The notes: generated from the sequence alone by a model not told the origin. A DNA stretch of 64,000 nt from Microbacterium cremeum (GCF_015277855.1 NZ_CP063812.1:2728001-2792000), one strand, 5' to 3'; counted from the stretch's first letter, positions 35,327 through 45,618 are shown. Translations and numbers: made by a program.

Positions 35327-36709
35327 TCAGGCGCGGGACAGTCCGTAGACGGGGCTCACGGACTGCTCGGCCTCGTGGTCGGGACCCAGCGGGATGCCGC
35401 TGCGGTCGCGCAGCAGCAACGTCGCGATGAGGCCCACGAGCGTCATCCCCGCGAGGTACCAGGTGACCGCCGTCGTCGAGCCCGTGGCATCCACGAGCGC
35501 GGTCGCGATCGTCGGAGCGAAGGCGCCGCCGAGGATCGCGCCGATCGCGTACGAGATCGACACCCCCGAGAAGCGGATCGACGCCGGGAACAGCTCGGAG
35601 TACAGCGCCGCCTGCGGGCCGTACGTGAAGCCGAGGCCGATCGTGAGGATCGCAAGACCCAGGAACAGCACCCAGATGTCACCGGTGTTCACGAGCGGGA
35701 ACAGGAGGAACACGGCCGCGAGCTGCAGGATCCACCCGGCGATGTAGGTCGTGCGGCGTCCGATGCGGTCGGAGATGAAGCCGGCCGCGAGCGTCGACAG
35801 CAGCCACGTCACCGCCGACCCGGCGACCGCCCACAGCACGGGACCGCGCTCGAGGACGAGGGGTCCGTCGGGGTTGGTGGCGTAGCCCTGGATGTAGCCG
35901 CCCGTCGTCATGTAGCCGACGGCGTTGTTGCCGGCGAACACCAGCGCGGCGATGATCACGAGCAGCAGGTGCTTGCGGAAGAGCGTGATGATCGGCATCC
36001 GGGACTTCTCCTTGCGCTCGGCGAGCTCGGCGAAGACCGGGCTCTCCTCGACGCGGCGGCGGACGTAGTAGCCCACCAGGATCAGCACCACGCTGAGCAG
36101 GAACGGCACGCGCCAGCCCCAGACCAGGAATGCGTCTCCTGGGGCGATCATCGCCATGAGCGCCATGATGCCCGACGCGAGCAGCAGGCCCAGGGGCACG
36201 CCGATCTGCGGCGAGGCGCCGAACGCGCCGCGGCGCTGCCTCGGCGCGTGCTCAACGGCCATGAGCACCGCGCCGCCCCATTCGCCGCCGGCGGAGATGC
36301 CCTGAAGGATGCGCAGGAGCACGAGCAGGATCGGCGCCGCGATGCCGATCGCCTCGTACGTGGGCAGCACGCCGATGAGCGCCGTCGCCGCGCCCATGAG
36401 GATGAGCGTCCACATCAGCACGACCTTGCGGCCGTACTTGTCGCCGAAGTGCCCGGCGAGGAAGGCGCCCAGCGGGCGGAACAGGAAGCTCACGCCCACG
36501 GTCGCGAAGGCGACGAGCGCGCTGTTCGCGCCGAGGGGTGCGAAGAAGAGCTGGCCGAACACGAGGCCGACAGCCGTCGCGTAGATGAAGAAGTCGTACC
36601 ACTCGACGGTCGTTCCGACGACCGTCGCGAAGACGACACGGCGGCGGTCGACCGCGGAGGCGATCGTGCCGGTGGGGGTGAAGCCCGGTGCGGGCTGCGA
36701 TGTGCTCAT
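35327..36709 (-). CDS. MFS transporter, metabolite:H+ symporter (MHS) family
   Basis: 460 aa, 12 predicted membrane helices. Starts the transporter core with VVGTTVEWYDFFIYATA and has the MHS signature GHFGDKYGRKVVL between helices 2 and 3, then RILQGISAGGEWGGA and the second-half DRIGRR. MHS members (ShiA, KgtP, ProP-like) import organic acids by proton symport. ATG at 36709 with AGGAG upstream. Divergent from the homoprotocatechuate operon, so 4-hydroxyphenylacetate or homoprotocatechuate is a likely cargo (inference). Confidence 0.9.
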   Translation of the reverse strand: MSTSQPAPGFTPTGTIASAVDRRRVVFATVVGTTVEWYDFFIYATAVGLVFGQLFFAPLGANSALVAFATVGVSFLFRPLGAFLAGHFGDKYGRKVVLMWTLILMGAATALIGVLPTYEAIGIAAPILLVLLRILQGISAGGEWGGAVLMAVEHAPRQRRGAFGASPQIGVPLGLLLASGIMALMAMIAPGDAFLVWGWRVPFLLSVVLILVGYYVRRRVEESPVFAELAERKEKSRMPIITLFRKHLLLVIIAALVFAGNNAVGYMTTGGYIQGYATNPDGPLVLERGPVLWAVAGSAVTWLLSTLAAGFISDRIGRRTTYIAGWILQLAAVFLLFPLVNTGDIWVLFLGLAILTIGLGFTYGPQAALYSELFPASIRFSGVSISYAIGAILGGAFAPTIATALVDATGSTTAVTWYLAGMTLVGLIATLLLRDRSGIPLGPDHEAEQSVSPVYGLSRA

Positions 36710-36783
36710 TCGGGTGACTCCTGTGTCTGGGTGACGTCGTCGTCGCGGTTCTCGTCGTGATGGTTGCCGCTCGTGCGACCGAT

Positions 36784-36806
36784 GATATACGATTTCGGAT
36801 ACGACG
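36784..36806. promoter_or_regulatory. Candidate GntR operator, MFS/hpa divergent region
   Basis: ATACGA occurs twice, at 36787-36792 and 36799-36804 (12-bp period), inside a short AT-rich island. On the minus strand TATATC here is a plausible -10 for the MFS gene. A GntR gene lies in the rightward operon. Inference. Confidence 0.45.
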
Positions 36807-36823
36807 CAAGAGTGAGGAAGCTC

Positions 36824-38491
36824 ATGGACGAGATGGATGCTCCGGCCGCCGATTCCGCGGCCGATCCACGATTCGCCGCCCTGCCCGCACGCCCCGGCAA
36901 GGTCATCGCGATCCACCTCAGCTACGCGTCGCGGGCGGATCAGCGGGGCCGGCGGCCGCAGCATCCGTCGTACTTCTTCAAGCCCTCGTCGTCGCTCGCC
37001 GCCTCCGGCAGCACGATCGAGCGGCCCGCCGGCACCGAGCTGCTGGCCTTCGAAGGCGAGATCGCCCTCGTGATCGGCACGCCGGCACGCCGCGTCTCGC
37101 TCGAGGACGCCTGGGCGCACGTGGGATGGGTCACCGCCGCGAACGACTTCGGGCTCTACGACCTCCGCGCGAACGACAAGGGCTCGAACGTGCGCTCCAA
37201 GGGCGGCGACGGCTACACGCCGATCGGGCCGTCCCTCTTCGACGCCCGCGCGGTCGATCCTCGCGGACTGCGGGTGCGCACCTGGCTCAACGGATCGCTG
37301 GTGCAGGACGACACCTCGGCGGGCATGATCTTCCCGCTCGCGCAGCTGGTGGCCGACCTGTCGCAGCACTTCACGCTCGAGACCGGCGACGTGATCCTCA
37401 CCGGGACTCCCGCCGGGTCGTCGGTCGCGATGCCCGGCGACGTCGTCGAGGTCGAGGTCGACGACCCGCACGGCGCGTCGTCGGGACGCCTGGTGACCAC
37501 CGTGACGCAGGGCCAGGTGCCCTTCGACCCGGAACTGGGCTCGATGCCTGCCCTCGACGATGTGCAGCGCGCCGAGGCCTGGGGGTCGCGCGAGGCCGCG
37601 GGGCTGCCTGCGGAGGGTGTACCGGAATCAGGACATCTGGCGGAGACAGGACAATCGGCGGCAGAATCTCCTGCCTCCGCCAGATGTCCTGTTCTCGCAG
37701 ACGAGCTGCGCGCCAAGCTCGGCGTCGCGCCGGTCGCGGGGTTGTCGGCACAGTTGCGCAAGCGCGGGCTGAACAACGTGCACATCGACGGCGTGCGGCC
37801 GCTGCATCCGGAATCCAAGCTCGTGGGCATCGCCCGCACGCTGCGATTCGTCCCCGGGCGCGAAGACCTGTTCGCGTCGCACGGCGGCGGCTACAACGCG
37901 CAGAAGCGCGCGTTCGACGCGGTGGGCGAGGGCGAGGTCATCGTGATCGAGGCGCGCGGCGAGACCGGATCGGGAACCCTCGGCGACATCCTCGCGATCC
38001 GGGCCCACGCCCGCGGTGCGGCCGGCATCGTGACCGACGGAGGGGTGAGGGATGCCGCGGCCGTCGCCGCGGTCGGCATCCCGGTCTACTCCGCCGGCGC
38101 GCACCCCGCCGTCCTCGGACGCAGGCACGTGCCGTGGGACACCGATGTCGCGGTGGCCTGCGGTGGCACGACCGTCGAGCCGGGCGACGTCATCGTGGGC
38201 GACTCCGACGGCGTCGTCGTGATCCCCCGCGGAATCGTCGAGGAGGTCGTCGATGCGGCAATCGCCCAGGAGGACGAGGACGCGTGGATCGCGGACCGCG
38301 TCGCGGAGGGCCACGCGGTCGATGGACTGTTCCCGATGAACGCCGAGTGGCGGGCGCGCTTCGACGCCGACCGCGCGGCTGCGGCTGCGGCTGCGGCTGC
38401 GGCTGCGGCTGCAGAATCCGGTCGCGGCGCCACAGATCTGAGCAGCCACGACAGGAAAGTGGCGCCGCACGGCGGGGAGAGCGCCCGATGA
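36824..38491 (+). CDS. FAH-domain / RraA-domain fusion enzyme
   Basis: 555 aa. N-terminal fumarylacetoacetate-hydrolase domain (about 15-235) with metal-ligand pattern FEGEIALVIG (E-x-E), AANDFGLYDLR, the Lys/Arg loop RSKGGDGYTPIGP and TGTPAGSSVAMPGDVVEVEV. C-terminal RraA/HMG-CHA-aldolase-like domain (about 292-505) with GDILAIRAHARGAAGIVTDG, GVRD and GDSDGVVVIP. E. coli HpaG has two FAH halves for decarboxylation and isomerisation; here RraA replaces one half. ATG at 36824 with GAGGAAG upstream. The linker (about 265-290) is encoded by a palindromic insert and the C-terminus has a 13-Ala run. First gene of the hpa operon, overlapping gntR by four bases. The exact reaction is not proven. Confidence 0.88.
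   Translation: MDEMDAPAADSAADPRFAALPARPGKVIAIHLSYASRADQRGRRPQHPSYFFKPSSSLAASGSTIERPAGTELLAFEGEIALVIGTPARRVSLEDAWAHVGWVTAANDFGLYDLRANDKGSNVRSKGGDGYTPIGPSLFDARAVDPRGLRVRTWLNGSLVQDDTSAGMIFPLAQLVADLSQHFTLETGDVILTGTPAGSSVAMPGDVVEVEVDDPHGASSGRLVTTVTQGQVPFDPELGSMPALDDVQRAEAWGSREAAGLPAEGVPESGHLAETGQSAAESPASARCPVLADELRAKLGVAPVAGLSAQLRKRGLNNVHIDGVRPLHPESKLVGIARTLRFVPGREDLFASHGGGYNAQKRAFDAVGEGEVIVIEARGETGSGTLGDILAIRAHARGAAGIVTDGGVRDAAAVAAVGIPVYSAGAHPAVLGRRHVPWDTDVAVACGGTTVEPGDVIVGDSDGVVVIPRGIVEEVVDAAIAQEDEDAWIADRVAEGHAVDGLFPMNAEWRARFDADRAAAAAAAAAAAAAESGRGATDLSSHDRKVAPHGGESAR
37629..37691. repeat. Palindromic insert inside FAH-RraA coding sequence
   Basis: Two 23-bp arms (37629-37651 and 37669-37691), complementary apart from one base, around a 17-bp loop. 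Left arm begins CAGGACATCTGGCGGAG. It is in frame and encodes the interdomain linker ESGHLAETGQSAAESPASAR. Confidence 0.9.
38375..38410 (+). repeat. (GCGGCT)6 microsatellite encoding poly-Ala
   Basis: Six perfect GCGGCT hexamers near the 3' end of the FAH-RraA gene, translated as an Ala run. Hexamer length keeps the frame if the copy number changes. Confidence 0.9.
38424..38468. repeat. Second palindromic insert at the FAH-RraA 3' end
   Basis: 10-bp arms GCGGCGCCAC (38424-38433) and GTGGCGCCGC (38459-38468) around 25 bp. It encodes the last ~20 residues and ends 20 bases before the gntR start. Confidence 0.75.
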
Positions 38492-39189
38492 GCGACATCG
38501 AGACAGACCGCGAGGCGCCGAGCCAGAGCAAGTCGCAGCGCGCGTACCACTGGATCAAGGAGCGCATCGCGAACCAGGAGTTCACGCCCGGATACCGCCT
38601 GGTGCTCGGCGCGATCGCCGGCGACCTCGACATGAGCGTCGTGCCGGTGCGCGAGGCGATCCGCCAGCTCGAGGCCGAGGGGCTCGTGACCTTCGAGCGC
38701 AACGTCGGTGCCCGCGTGTCGATGGTCGACGACTCGCAGTACCGCTTCAGCATGCAGGCACTGTCGATCCTCGAGGGCGCCGCGACGGCGCTGGCCGCGC
38801 GCCGGCTCACCGCCGACGACATCCGCAACGCCCGCCGCATCAACGAGCTCATGATCGAGACGCTGGAGCACTTCGACCCGCGCGCGTTCACCGCTCTCAA
38901 CCAGGAGTTCCACGCGGCACTGTTCTCGAAGTGCGCGAACCCGCGCATGCTCGAGCTCGTGAACGCCGAATGGGCTCGCCTCGGACACCTGCGCGACTCG
39001 ACCTTCAGCTTCGTCCCCGGCCGCGCCGCCGAGTCCGTGCGCGAGCACGAGAACATCATCCAGCTCGTCGAGACGGGCGCGCCGCTCGGCGAGATCGAGA
39101 AGGCGGCCCGCCGGCACCGGTCGGCGACCCTCGACGCCTACATGATCCACGAGCACCCCGACGAGGCCCTGGGCCTGCCGGCCTTCTGA
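38488..39189 (+). CDS. GntR/FadR-type regulator of the hpa operon
   Basis: 233 aa. N-terminal winged HTH (about 15-80: AYHWIKERIANQEFTPGYRL, SVVPVREAIRQLEAEGLV) and C-terminal helical FCD ligand domain (about 90-220) with metal-site-type residues FNQEFHAAL-like LNQEFHAALF and RREHENI-like VREHENII. ATG overlaps the FAH-RraA stop (ATGA). As an internal operon gene it probably regulates the homoprotocatechuate genes and the divergent transporter. Confidence 0.9.
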   Translation: MSDIETDREAPSQSKSQRAYHWIKERIANQEFTPGYRLVLGAIAGDLDMSVVPVREAIRQLEAEGLVTFERNVGARVSMVDDSQYRFSMQALSILEGAATALAARRLTADDIRNARRINELMIETLEHFDPRAFTALNQEFHAALFSKCANPRMLELVNAEWARLGHLRDSTFSFVPGRAAESVREHENIIQLVETGAPLGEIEKAARRHRSATLDAYMIHEHPDEALGLPAF

Positions 39190-39194
39190 CCCTC

Positions 39195-39218
39195 CGGATG
39201 CCGGGGCACCGGCATCCG
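39195..39218 (+). terminator. CGGATGCCGG hairpin after gntR
   Basis: Perfect 10-bp stem with a 4-nt loop, five bases after the gntR stop and ~30 before hpaE. Probably a partial terminator or mRNA-stabilising hairpin inside the operon. Confidence 0.6.
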
Positions 39219-39249
39219 TCATCCTCCCCTCCCCGCGAAGGAGCACCCC

Positions 39250-40806
<1,557 letters not shown>

Positions 40807-40821
40807 TCCGAGGCATCCCAT

Positions 40822-40903
40822 GCGTTTCGTCTCGGTCGCTTCGCTCCCTCGCTCAACGCCCCGGAGCCCCGGGTCGTTGAGCGAGCGAAGCGAGACGAAA
40901 CGC
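40822..40903. repeat. Family B repeat, inverted pair between hpaE and hpaD
   Basis: GCGTTTCGTCTCGGTCGCTT at the left and GCGAAGCGAGACGAAACGC at the right form a ~30-bp-arm hairpin. The only family B copy here between genes of the same direction, so it may attenuate read-through from hpaE to hpaD. Confidence 0.9.
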
Positions 40904-40937
40904 CCCCGACCCGAATCCCACACGCAAGGACGCGAAC

Positions 40938-42104
40938 ATGACTGAACGCAAAGACATGACCCTCACCTCCTCGGGCTTCTACGTGAGCCAGGAGGCGCCC
41001 ATCCACACCGACGACCCGGTGCCGACCCCGACGAGCCCCGCGCCCGACATCCTCCGGTGCGCGTACATGGAGCTCGTGGTGACCGACCTCGCGGCATCCC
41101 GCGCGTTCTACGTCGACGTGCTGGACCTCGTCGTGACCGAGGAGGACGAGAACACCGTCTACCTCCGCTCGATCGAGGAGTTCATCCACCACAACCTCGT
41201 GCTGCGCAAGGGTCCGGTCGCGGCGGTCGCCGCGTTCTCGTACCGCGTGCGCACGCCGGAGGACCTCGACAAGGCCGTCGCGTTCTACACCGAGCTCGGC
41301 TGCGACGTGCGGCGCAGCCCCGAGGGTTTCACCACGGGCATCGGCGACTCGGTGCGCGTGGTCGACCCGCTCGGCTTCCCGTACGAGTTCTTCCACGACG
41401 TCGAGCACGTCGAGCGCCTCGCGTGGCGCTACGACCTGTACACGCCGGGCGCCCTGGTGCGGCTCGACCACTTCAACCAGGTCACGCCCGACGTGCCGCG
41501 CGCCGTGAAGTTCATGCAGGACCTCGGCTTCCGCGTCACGGAAGACATCCAGGATGCCGCGGGCACCGTGTACGCCGCATGGATGCGCCGCAAGCCCACC
41601 GTGCACGACACCGCGATGACCGGCGGCGACGGACCCCGGATGCACCACGTGGCCTTCTCGACCCACGAGAAGCACAACATCCTCGCGATCTGCGACAAGC
41701 TCGGCGCGCTGCGCCGCTCCGATGCGATCGAGCGCGGCCCCGGCCGCCACGGCGTCAGCAACGCGTTCTACCTGTACCTGCGCGACCCCGACGGGCACCG
41801 GGTCGAGATCTACACGCAGGACTACTACACCGGCGACCCCGACAACCCGGTCGTCACATGGGACGTGCACGACAACCAGCGCCGCGACTGGTGGGGAAAC
41901 CCCGTGGTTCCGTCGTGGTACACCGAGGCATCCCTCGTGCTCGATCTCGACGGCAACCCGCAGCCGGTCGTCGCACGCACCGACGAGTCCGAGATGGCGG
42001 TGACGATCGGCGCCGACGGCTTCTCGTACACCCGCCCCGACGACCAGGCCGAAGAGCTCCCCAGCTGGAAGCAGGGCGAGTACAAACTCGGCCACCAGCT
42101 GTGA
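40938..42104 (+). CDS. hpaD: Homoprotocatechuate 2,3-dioxygenase
   Basis: Extradiol ring cleavage of 3,4-dihydroxyphenylacetate. 388 aa vicinal-oxygen-chelate enzyme, very close to the Brevibacterium fuscum Fe(II) enzyme. Predicted metal ligands are His178 (VRLDHFNQ), His237 (MHHVAFS) and Glu290 (RVEIYTQ); the second-sphere His223 (TVHDTA) that activates O2 is present. The C-terminal lid segment NQRRDWWGNPVVPSWYTEAS is conserved. ATG at 40938 with AAGGA upstream; about 20 residues longer than the B. fuscum protein at the N-terminus. Confidence 0.97.
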   Translation: MTERKDMTLTSSGFYVSQEAPIHTDDPVPTPTSPAPDILRCAYMELVVTDLAASRAFYVDVLDLVVTEEDENTVYLRSIEEFIHHNLVLRKGPVAAVAAFSYRVRTPEDLDKAVAFYTELGCDVRRSPEGFTTGIGDSVRVVDPLGFPYEFFHDVEHVERLAWRYDLYTPGALVRLDHFNQVTPDVPRAVKFMQDLGFRVTEDIQDAAGTVYAAWMRRKPTVHDTAMTGGDGPRMHHVAFSTHEKHNILAICDKLGALRRSDAIERGPGRHGVSNAFYLYLRDPDGHRVEIYTQDYYTGDPDNPVVTWDVHDNQRRDWWGNPVVPSWYTEASLVLDLDGNPQPVVARTDESEMAVTIGADGFSYTRPDDQAEELPSWKQGEYKLGHQL

Positions 42105-42218
42105 TGTGCGCTCCGGAACGCATCGACGCCCACCGCGGGCCAGGACGGTACCGTGTGCAGGATCAGACCGCACGCGCGGCGATGACCGGTCGTGAGCACA
42201 GCACGGGAAGGGGGACGG

Positions 42219-43004
42219 ATGCTGTCGCCTGACATCGTCGCGCAGCTCGCGGCCGAGCTGGCCGAGGCCGACCGCACGCACGGCGTGATCCCCCGCATCA
42301 CGGCGCGGTATCCGGAGGCCACGGTCGAGGACTCGTACGCGATCCAGGGGGTGTGGCGCGACCGCATGATCGCGGACGGCAGGCGCCTCGTGGGCCGCAA
42401 GATCGGGCTCACCTCGAAGGCGATGCAGCAGGCGACGGGCATCACCGAGCCGGACTACGGCGTGATGTTCGACGACACCGTGTACCGCTCCGGCGCCGAG
42501 ATCCCCGTCGATCGGTTCTCGAACGTGCGCATCGAGGTCGAGCTCGCGTTCGTGCTCGCGCGGCCGCTGGAGGGGCCGGACTGCACGCTCGACGACGCCC
42601 TCGCGGCGATCGACCATGCCGTGCCGGCGCTCGAGGTGCTGAACTCCCACATCGAGCTCGAGGGACGCACGATCGTCGACACGATCGCCGACAACGCGGC
42701 GTACGGCGCGATGGTGCTCGGCGAGGTGCGCAAGCGGCCCGACGAGATCGACCTCCGCTGGGTTCCCGGCGTCCTGAGCCGCAACGGCGAGATCGAAGAG
42801 ACCGGCGTGGCCGCCGGCGTGCTCGGCCACCCCGCGACGGGCGTCGCGTGGCTGGCGAACAAGTTCCATCAGCACGGCGGGCGGCTCGAAGCCGGCGAGA
42901 TCATCCTCGCGGGTTCGTTCACGCGCCCCATGTGGGTCTCGCGGGGCGATAGCGTCAGGTGCGACTACGGACCGATGGGGGTGATCGAGTGTCGCTTCGT
43001 CTGA
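42219..43004 (+). CDS. hpaH: 2-Oxo-hept-4-ene-1,7-dioate hydratase
   Basis: Hydrates the decarboxylated, isomerised ring-fission product. 261 aa, MhpD/HpaH family with GRKIGLTSKAMQQ, EPDYGVMFDD, RIEVELAFVLARPL (E-x-E metal site), NSHIELEGRTIVDTIADNA and AGSFTRPMWV. ATG at 42219 preceded by GGAAGGGGG. The 114-bp gap after hpaD has no terminator. It overlaps hpaI by 16 bases. Confidence 0.94.
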   Translation: MLSPDIVAQLAAELAEADRTHGVIPRITARYPEATVEDSYAIQGVWRDRMIADGRRLVGRKIGLTSKAMQQATGITEPDYGVMFDDTVYRSGAEIPVDRFSNVRIEVELAFVLARPLEGPDCTLDDALAAIDHAVPALEVLNSHIELEGRTIVDTIADNAAYGAMVLGEVRKRPDEIDLRWVPGVLSRNGEIEETGVAAGVLGHPATGVAWLANKFHQHGGRLEAGEIILAGSFTRPMWVSRGDSVRCDYGPMGVIECRFV

Positions 43005-43792
43005 CCCCGACGTTCCGCGCCGCGCTGGGCGGGGCCGGGCGCCCGCTCGCGGGGATGTGGGTGTGCTCGGGCTCGCCGCTGGTCGCCGAGATCTGCGCCG
43101 GATCGGGCCTGGACTGGGTGCTCATCGACATGGAGCACTCCCCCAACGGCCTGGAGTCGGCGCTCGCCCAGCTGCAGGCCGTCGCCGCGTACCCGGTGAC
43201 GCCGGTCGTGCGGGTGCCGATCGGCGAGGTCGTCACGATCAAGCAGGTGCTCGACCTCGGCGCCCAGAACCTGCTCGTGCCGATGGTGTCGTCGAGGGCG
43301 GATGCCGAAGCCGCCGTCGCCGCCGTGCGCTACCCGCCGCGGGGCACACGCGGCGTCGGCTCGGCGCTCGCCCGCTCGGCCCGCTGGAACCGGGTCGACG
43401 ACTATCTCCAGGACGCCGACGCGCACGTGTCGCTGTTCGTGCAGATCGAGACCGCCGCCGGCGTCGACGCCGCGGCCGAGATCGCGGCGGTCGACGGCGT
43501 CGACGGCGTCTTCGTCGGCCCCAGCGACCTCGCCGCGTCGATGGGGCTGCTGGGTCAGCAGACGCACCCGGATGTGGTCGCCGCAGCGCTGCGCACCTTC
43601 GACGCCGTCCGCGCGGCGGGCAAGCCCGTCGGCGTGAACGCGTTCGACCCCGCCGCTGCCGACGCCTACCTCCAGGCGGGCGCGTCGTTCGTGCTGGTCG
43701 GCGCCGACACCGCGCTCCTCGCCCGCGGCTCGGAGGCTCTCGCGGCCCGATTCATCCCCGCCGGCCCCGGCACTGAGCGCGCCTCGTACTGA
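42989..43792 (+). CDS. hpaI: 4-Hydroxy-2-oxoheptane-1,7-dioate aldolase
   Basis: Class II aldolase splitting the C7 product to pyruvate and succinate semialdehyde. 267 aa HpcH/HpaI barrel; LAGMWVCSGSPLVAEICAGSGLDWVLIDMEHSP, VRVPIGE, RYPPRGTRGVG, the metal Glu/Asp in VQIETAAGVD and VGPSDLAASMG are conserved. Start is GTG at 42989 inside the hpaH 3' end, preceded by GGGGGTGATC. Last gene of the operon; a terminator follows. Confidence 0.94.
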   Translation: MSLRLTPTFRAALGGAGRPLAGMWVCSGSPLVAEICAGSGLDWVLIDMEHSPNGLESALAQLQAVAAYPVTPVVRVPIGEVVTIKQVLDLGAQNLLVPMVSSRADAEAAVAAVRYPPRGTRGVGSALARSARWNRVDDYLQDADAHVSLFVQIETAAGVDAAAEIAAVDGVDGVFVGPSDLAASMGLLGQQTHPDVVAAALRTFDAVRAAGKPVGVNAFDPAAADAYLQAGASFVLVGADTALLARGSEALAARFIPAGPGTERASY

Positions 43793-43856
43793 CCCGCCGC
43801 GCCGGCTCGGCATCCGCCGTCGCAATCCGCGGTTCGCGCGTCCCGTTCACCGCACA

Positions 43857-43900
43857 TTCCGACTGCGGAGCACACAGGCTCGACCGCTCCGCAGTCGGAA
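43857..43900 (+). terminator. Terminator of the hpa operon
   Basis: Perfect 14-bp stem (TTCCGACTGCGGAG with its complement), 16-nt loop, 64 bases after hpaI. Confidence 0.75.
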
Positions 43901-43977
43901 GATGCGCTCGTGCGCCCGAGGGTGGCGCAGGAAGTGGCTGCGGAGCGGATCGCGCGGGAGCATGGCACAGTGATCCC

Positions 43978-44523
43978 ATGAGGAAGTGGGTCGTGCGGTT
44001 CGTGTCGCTGCTCGTGTTCAACGTCGTCGTGCTGCTGGTGGTGGGCTGGCTCACCCCGGCCCGCGTGGGATGGGCGGCCCTCTGGGCGGGGATCGTCCTG
44101 ACGGCGCTCGTGATCTGGATCAAGCCGCTCGTCGAGAAGTGGTTCCGCTCGATGGCCGCGAAGCGCGGCCGGGCGGGCGAGAAGCTCGTCGAGCTGCTGA
44201 TCGCGTTCGCGGTCGCCCTGGTCGTGTGGATCGGCACCGTGCTGCTGTCGGGCGTCTCGATCGGCGGCGGCTTCTTCGGCTGGATCTGGGGCTACCTGCT
44301 GCCCCCGGCGATCCTGCTGATCGGATGGGCGATCTACGACGCGATCGACGACAGGGTGGAGTCCCACACCGGCGCCCTCTACGACAGGGCCACGGGGTCG
44401 CGCGCGGCCACGACGGATGCCTCGGCCCCGGCGGTCCCGAACCCCGAGGCCGCGGCGGGTCGCCGCGAGCTGAACGACGGCCTCACCGACGAGCAGCGCC
44501 GCATGCTCGACGAGCTCGGCTGA
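43978..44523 (+). CDS. Membrane protein, unknown function
   Basis: 181 aa. Four hydrophobic helices (about 5-22, 30-48, 68-88, 94-117) and a hydrophilic C-terminal tail ending in DGLTDEQRRMLDELG. Lys/Arg in the loop KPLVEKWFRSMAAKRGR favours a cytoplasmic face. No motif recognised. ATG at 43978; no ribosome site, so possibly leaderless. Convergent with folD. Confidence 0.8.
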   Translation: MRKWVVRFVSLLVFNVVVLLVVGWLTPARVGWAALWAGIVLTALVIWIKPLVEKWFRSMAAKRGRAGEKLVELLIAFAVALVVWIGTVLLSGVSIGGGFFGWIWGYLLPPAILLIGWAIYDAIDDRVESHTGALYDRATGSRAATTDASAPAVPNPEAAAGRRELNDGLTDEQRRMLDELG

Positions 44524-44609
44524 GCCCGGCCGCCGCCTCCCGCCGAACGCCTGGGTTCTGCGGGAGCGAGGGGTGCTCGACGCCGGCGCAGGTGAAGCGG
44601 ACGGATGCC

Positions 44610-45491
44610 TCAGCCCGCGGCGCGCTCGGCGGCCTCGACGACGTTCGTCATGAGCAGCGCCACGGTCATCGGGCCCACTCCGCCCGGGTTCGGCGAGAGG
44701 AAGCCGGCGACCTCGGCGACGTCGGGGTGGACGTCGCCGTACACCTTGGACTTGCCGGTCTCGGGGTCGCGTTCGCGCGTCACGCCGACGTCGAGCACTG
44801 CGGCGCCGGGCTTGACGTCCTCGGCGCGCACGATGTGCTTGACCCCGGCGGCCGCCACGATGACGTCGGCCTGGCGCAGGTGGTGCGACAGGTCGGCGGT
44901 GCCGGTGTGCGTGAGGGTCACGGTGGCGTTGATCTCGCGGCGCGTCAGCAGCAGCCCGATCGAGCGGCCGATGGTGACGCCCCGGCCCACGACGACGACA
45001 TCCTTGCCCGTGAGGTCGTAGTCGTTGCGCAGCAGGAGCTCGATCACGCCGCGCGGCGTGCACGGCAGCGGAGTCGTGATCGGCGCGTTGACGTTGAGCA
45101 CGAGGCGGCCGAGGTTCGTCGGGTGCAGGCCGTCGGCGTCCTTCGCGGGGTCGATGCGCTCGAGGATCGCGTCGGTGTCGATGTGCCTCGGCAGCGGCAG
45201 CTGGACGATGTAGCCGTGGCACGCCGGGTCGGCGTTGAGCTCGTCGATGAGGGCCTCGACGTCGGCCTGCGTGGCATCGGCGGGCAGCTCGCGCTGGATC
45301 GAGTTCATGCCGATGGCCTCGGACTCGCGGTGCTTCATGCCGACGTACAGCTGCGAGGCCGGGTCGGCGCCCACCAGCACGGTCGCGATGCCGGGCACGA
45401 TGCCCTTCTCCTTCAGCGCGGCGACGCGCTCGCGCAGCTCTTCCTTGATCGCGGCCGATGCGGCGCGCCCATCCAGTCGTTGTGCGGTCAT
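44610..45491 (-). CDS. folD: Methylenetetrahydrofolate dehydrogenase/cyclohydrolase
   Basis: Interconverts methylene- and formyl-tetrahydrofolate with NADP+. 293 aa, full length. [15 protein letters not shown] (with the catalytic Y-x3-K), [24 protein letters not shown] and [14 protein letters not shown] (cofactor loop), and [11 protein letters not shown] at the end. ATG at 45491 with GGAGG upstream. It lies 185 bp downstream of glyA, another ZTP-linked one-carbon gene; a hairpin and a palindrome in the gap may separate the two transcripts. Confidence 0.96.
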   Translation of the reverse strand: MTAQRLDGRAASAAIKEELRERVAALKEKGIVPGIATVLVGADPASQLYVGMKHRESEAIGMNSIQRELPADATQADVEALIDELNADPACHGYIVQLPLPRHIDTDAILERIDPAKDADGLHPTNLGRLVLNVNAPITTPLPCTPRGVIELLLRNDYDLTGKDVVVVGRGVTIGRSIGLLLTRREINATVTLTHTGTADLSHHLRQADVIVAAAGVKHIVRAEDVKPGAAVLDVGVTRERDPETGKSKVYGDVHPDVAEVAGFLSPNPGGVGPMTVALLMTNVVEAAERAAG

Positions 45492-45505
45492 GTCCTGCCT
45501 CCGTC

Positions 45506-45582
45506 GAGGTTGAGAAACCATGCGGAGGTTGAGACACCGCGGTACGCGTGGTTTCTCAACCTCCGCGTGGTTTCTCGAGTTG
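45506..45582. repeat. Compound palindrome with four GAGGTTGAGAAACC copies
   Basis: Two direct copies (45506, 45525) and two inverted copies (45550, 45569) of GAGGTTGAGAAACC, the inner pair forming a ~19-bp stem and the outer pair extending it. It abuts the folD ribosome site, so it could affect folD expression. Confidence 0.85.
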
Positions 45583-45593
45583 ATGTGGGGTGA

Positions 45594-45618
45594 CGGATGC
45601 CGCGGGCCGCGGCATCCG
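45594..45618 (-). terminator. Terminator hairpin after glyA
   Basis: Perfect 11-bp stem CGGATGCCGCG with a 3-nt loop, 59 bases downstream of the glyA stop. Confidence 0.65.

Noticed and set aside
36824..37560. Considered a separate stand-alone hpaG gene
   Set aside because: The frame is continuous into the RraA domain with no stop or new start, so it is one fused gene.
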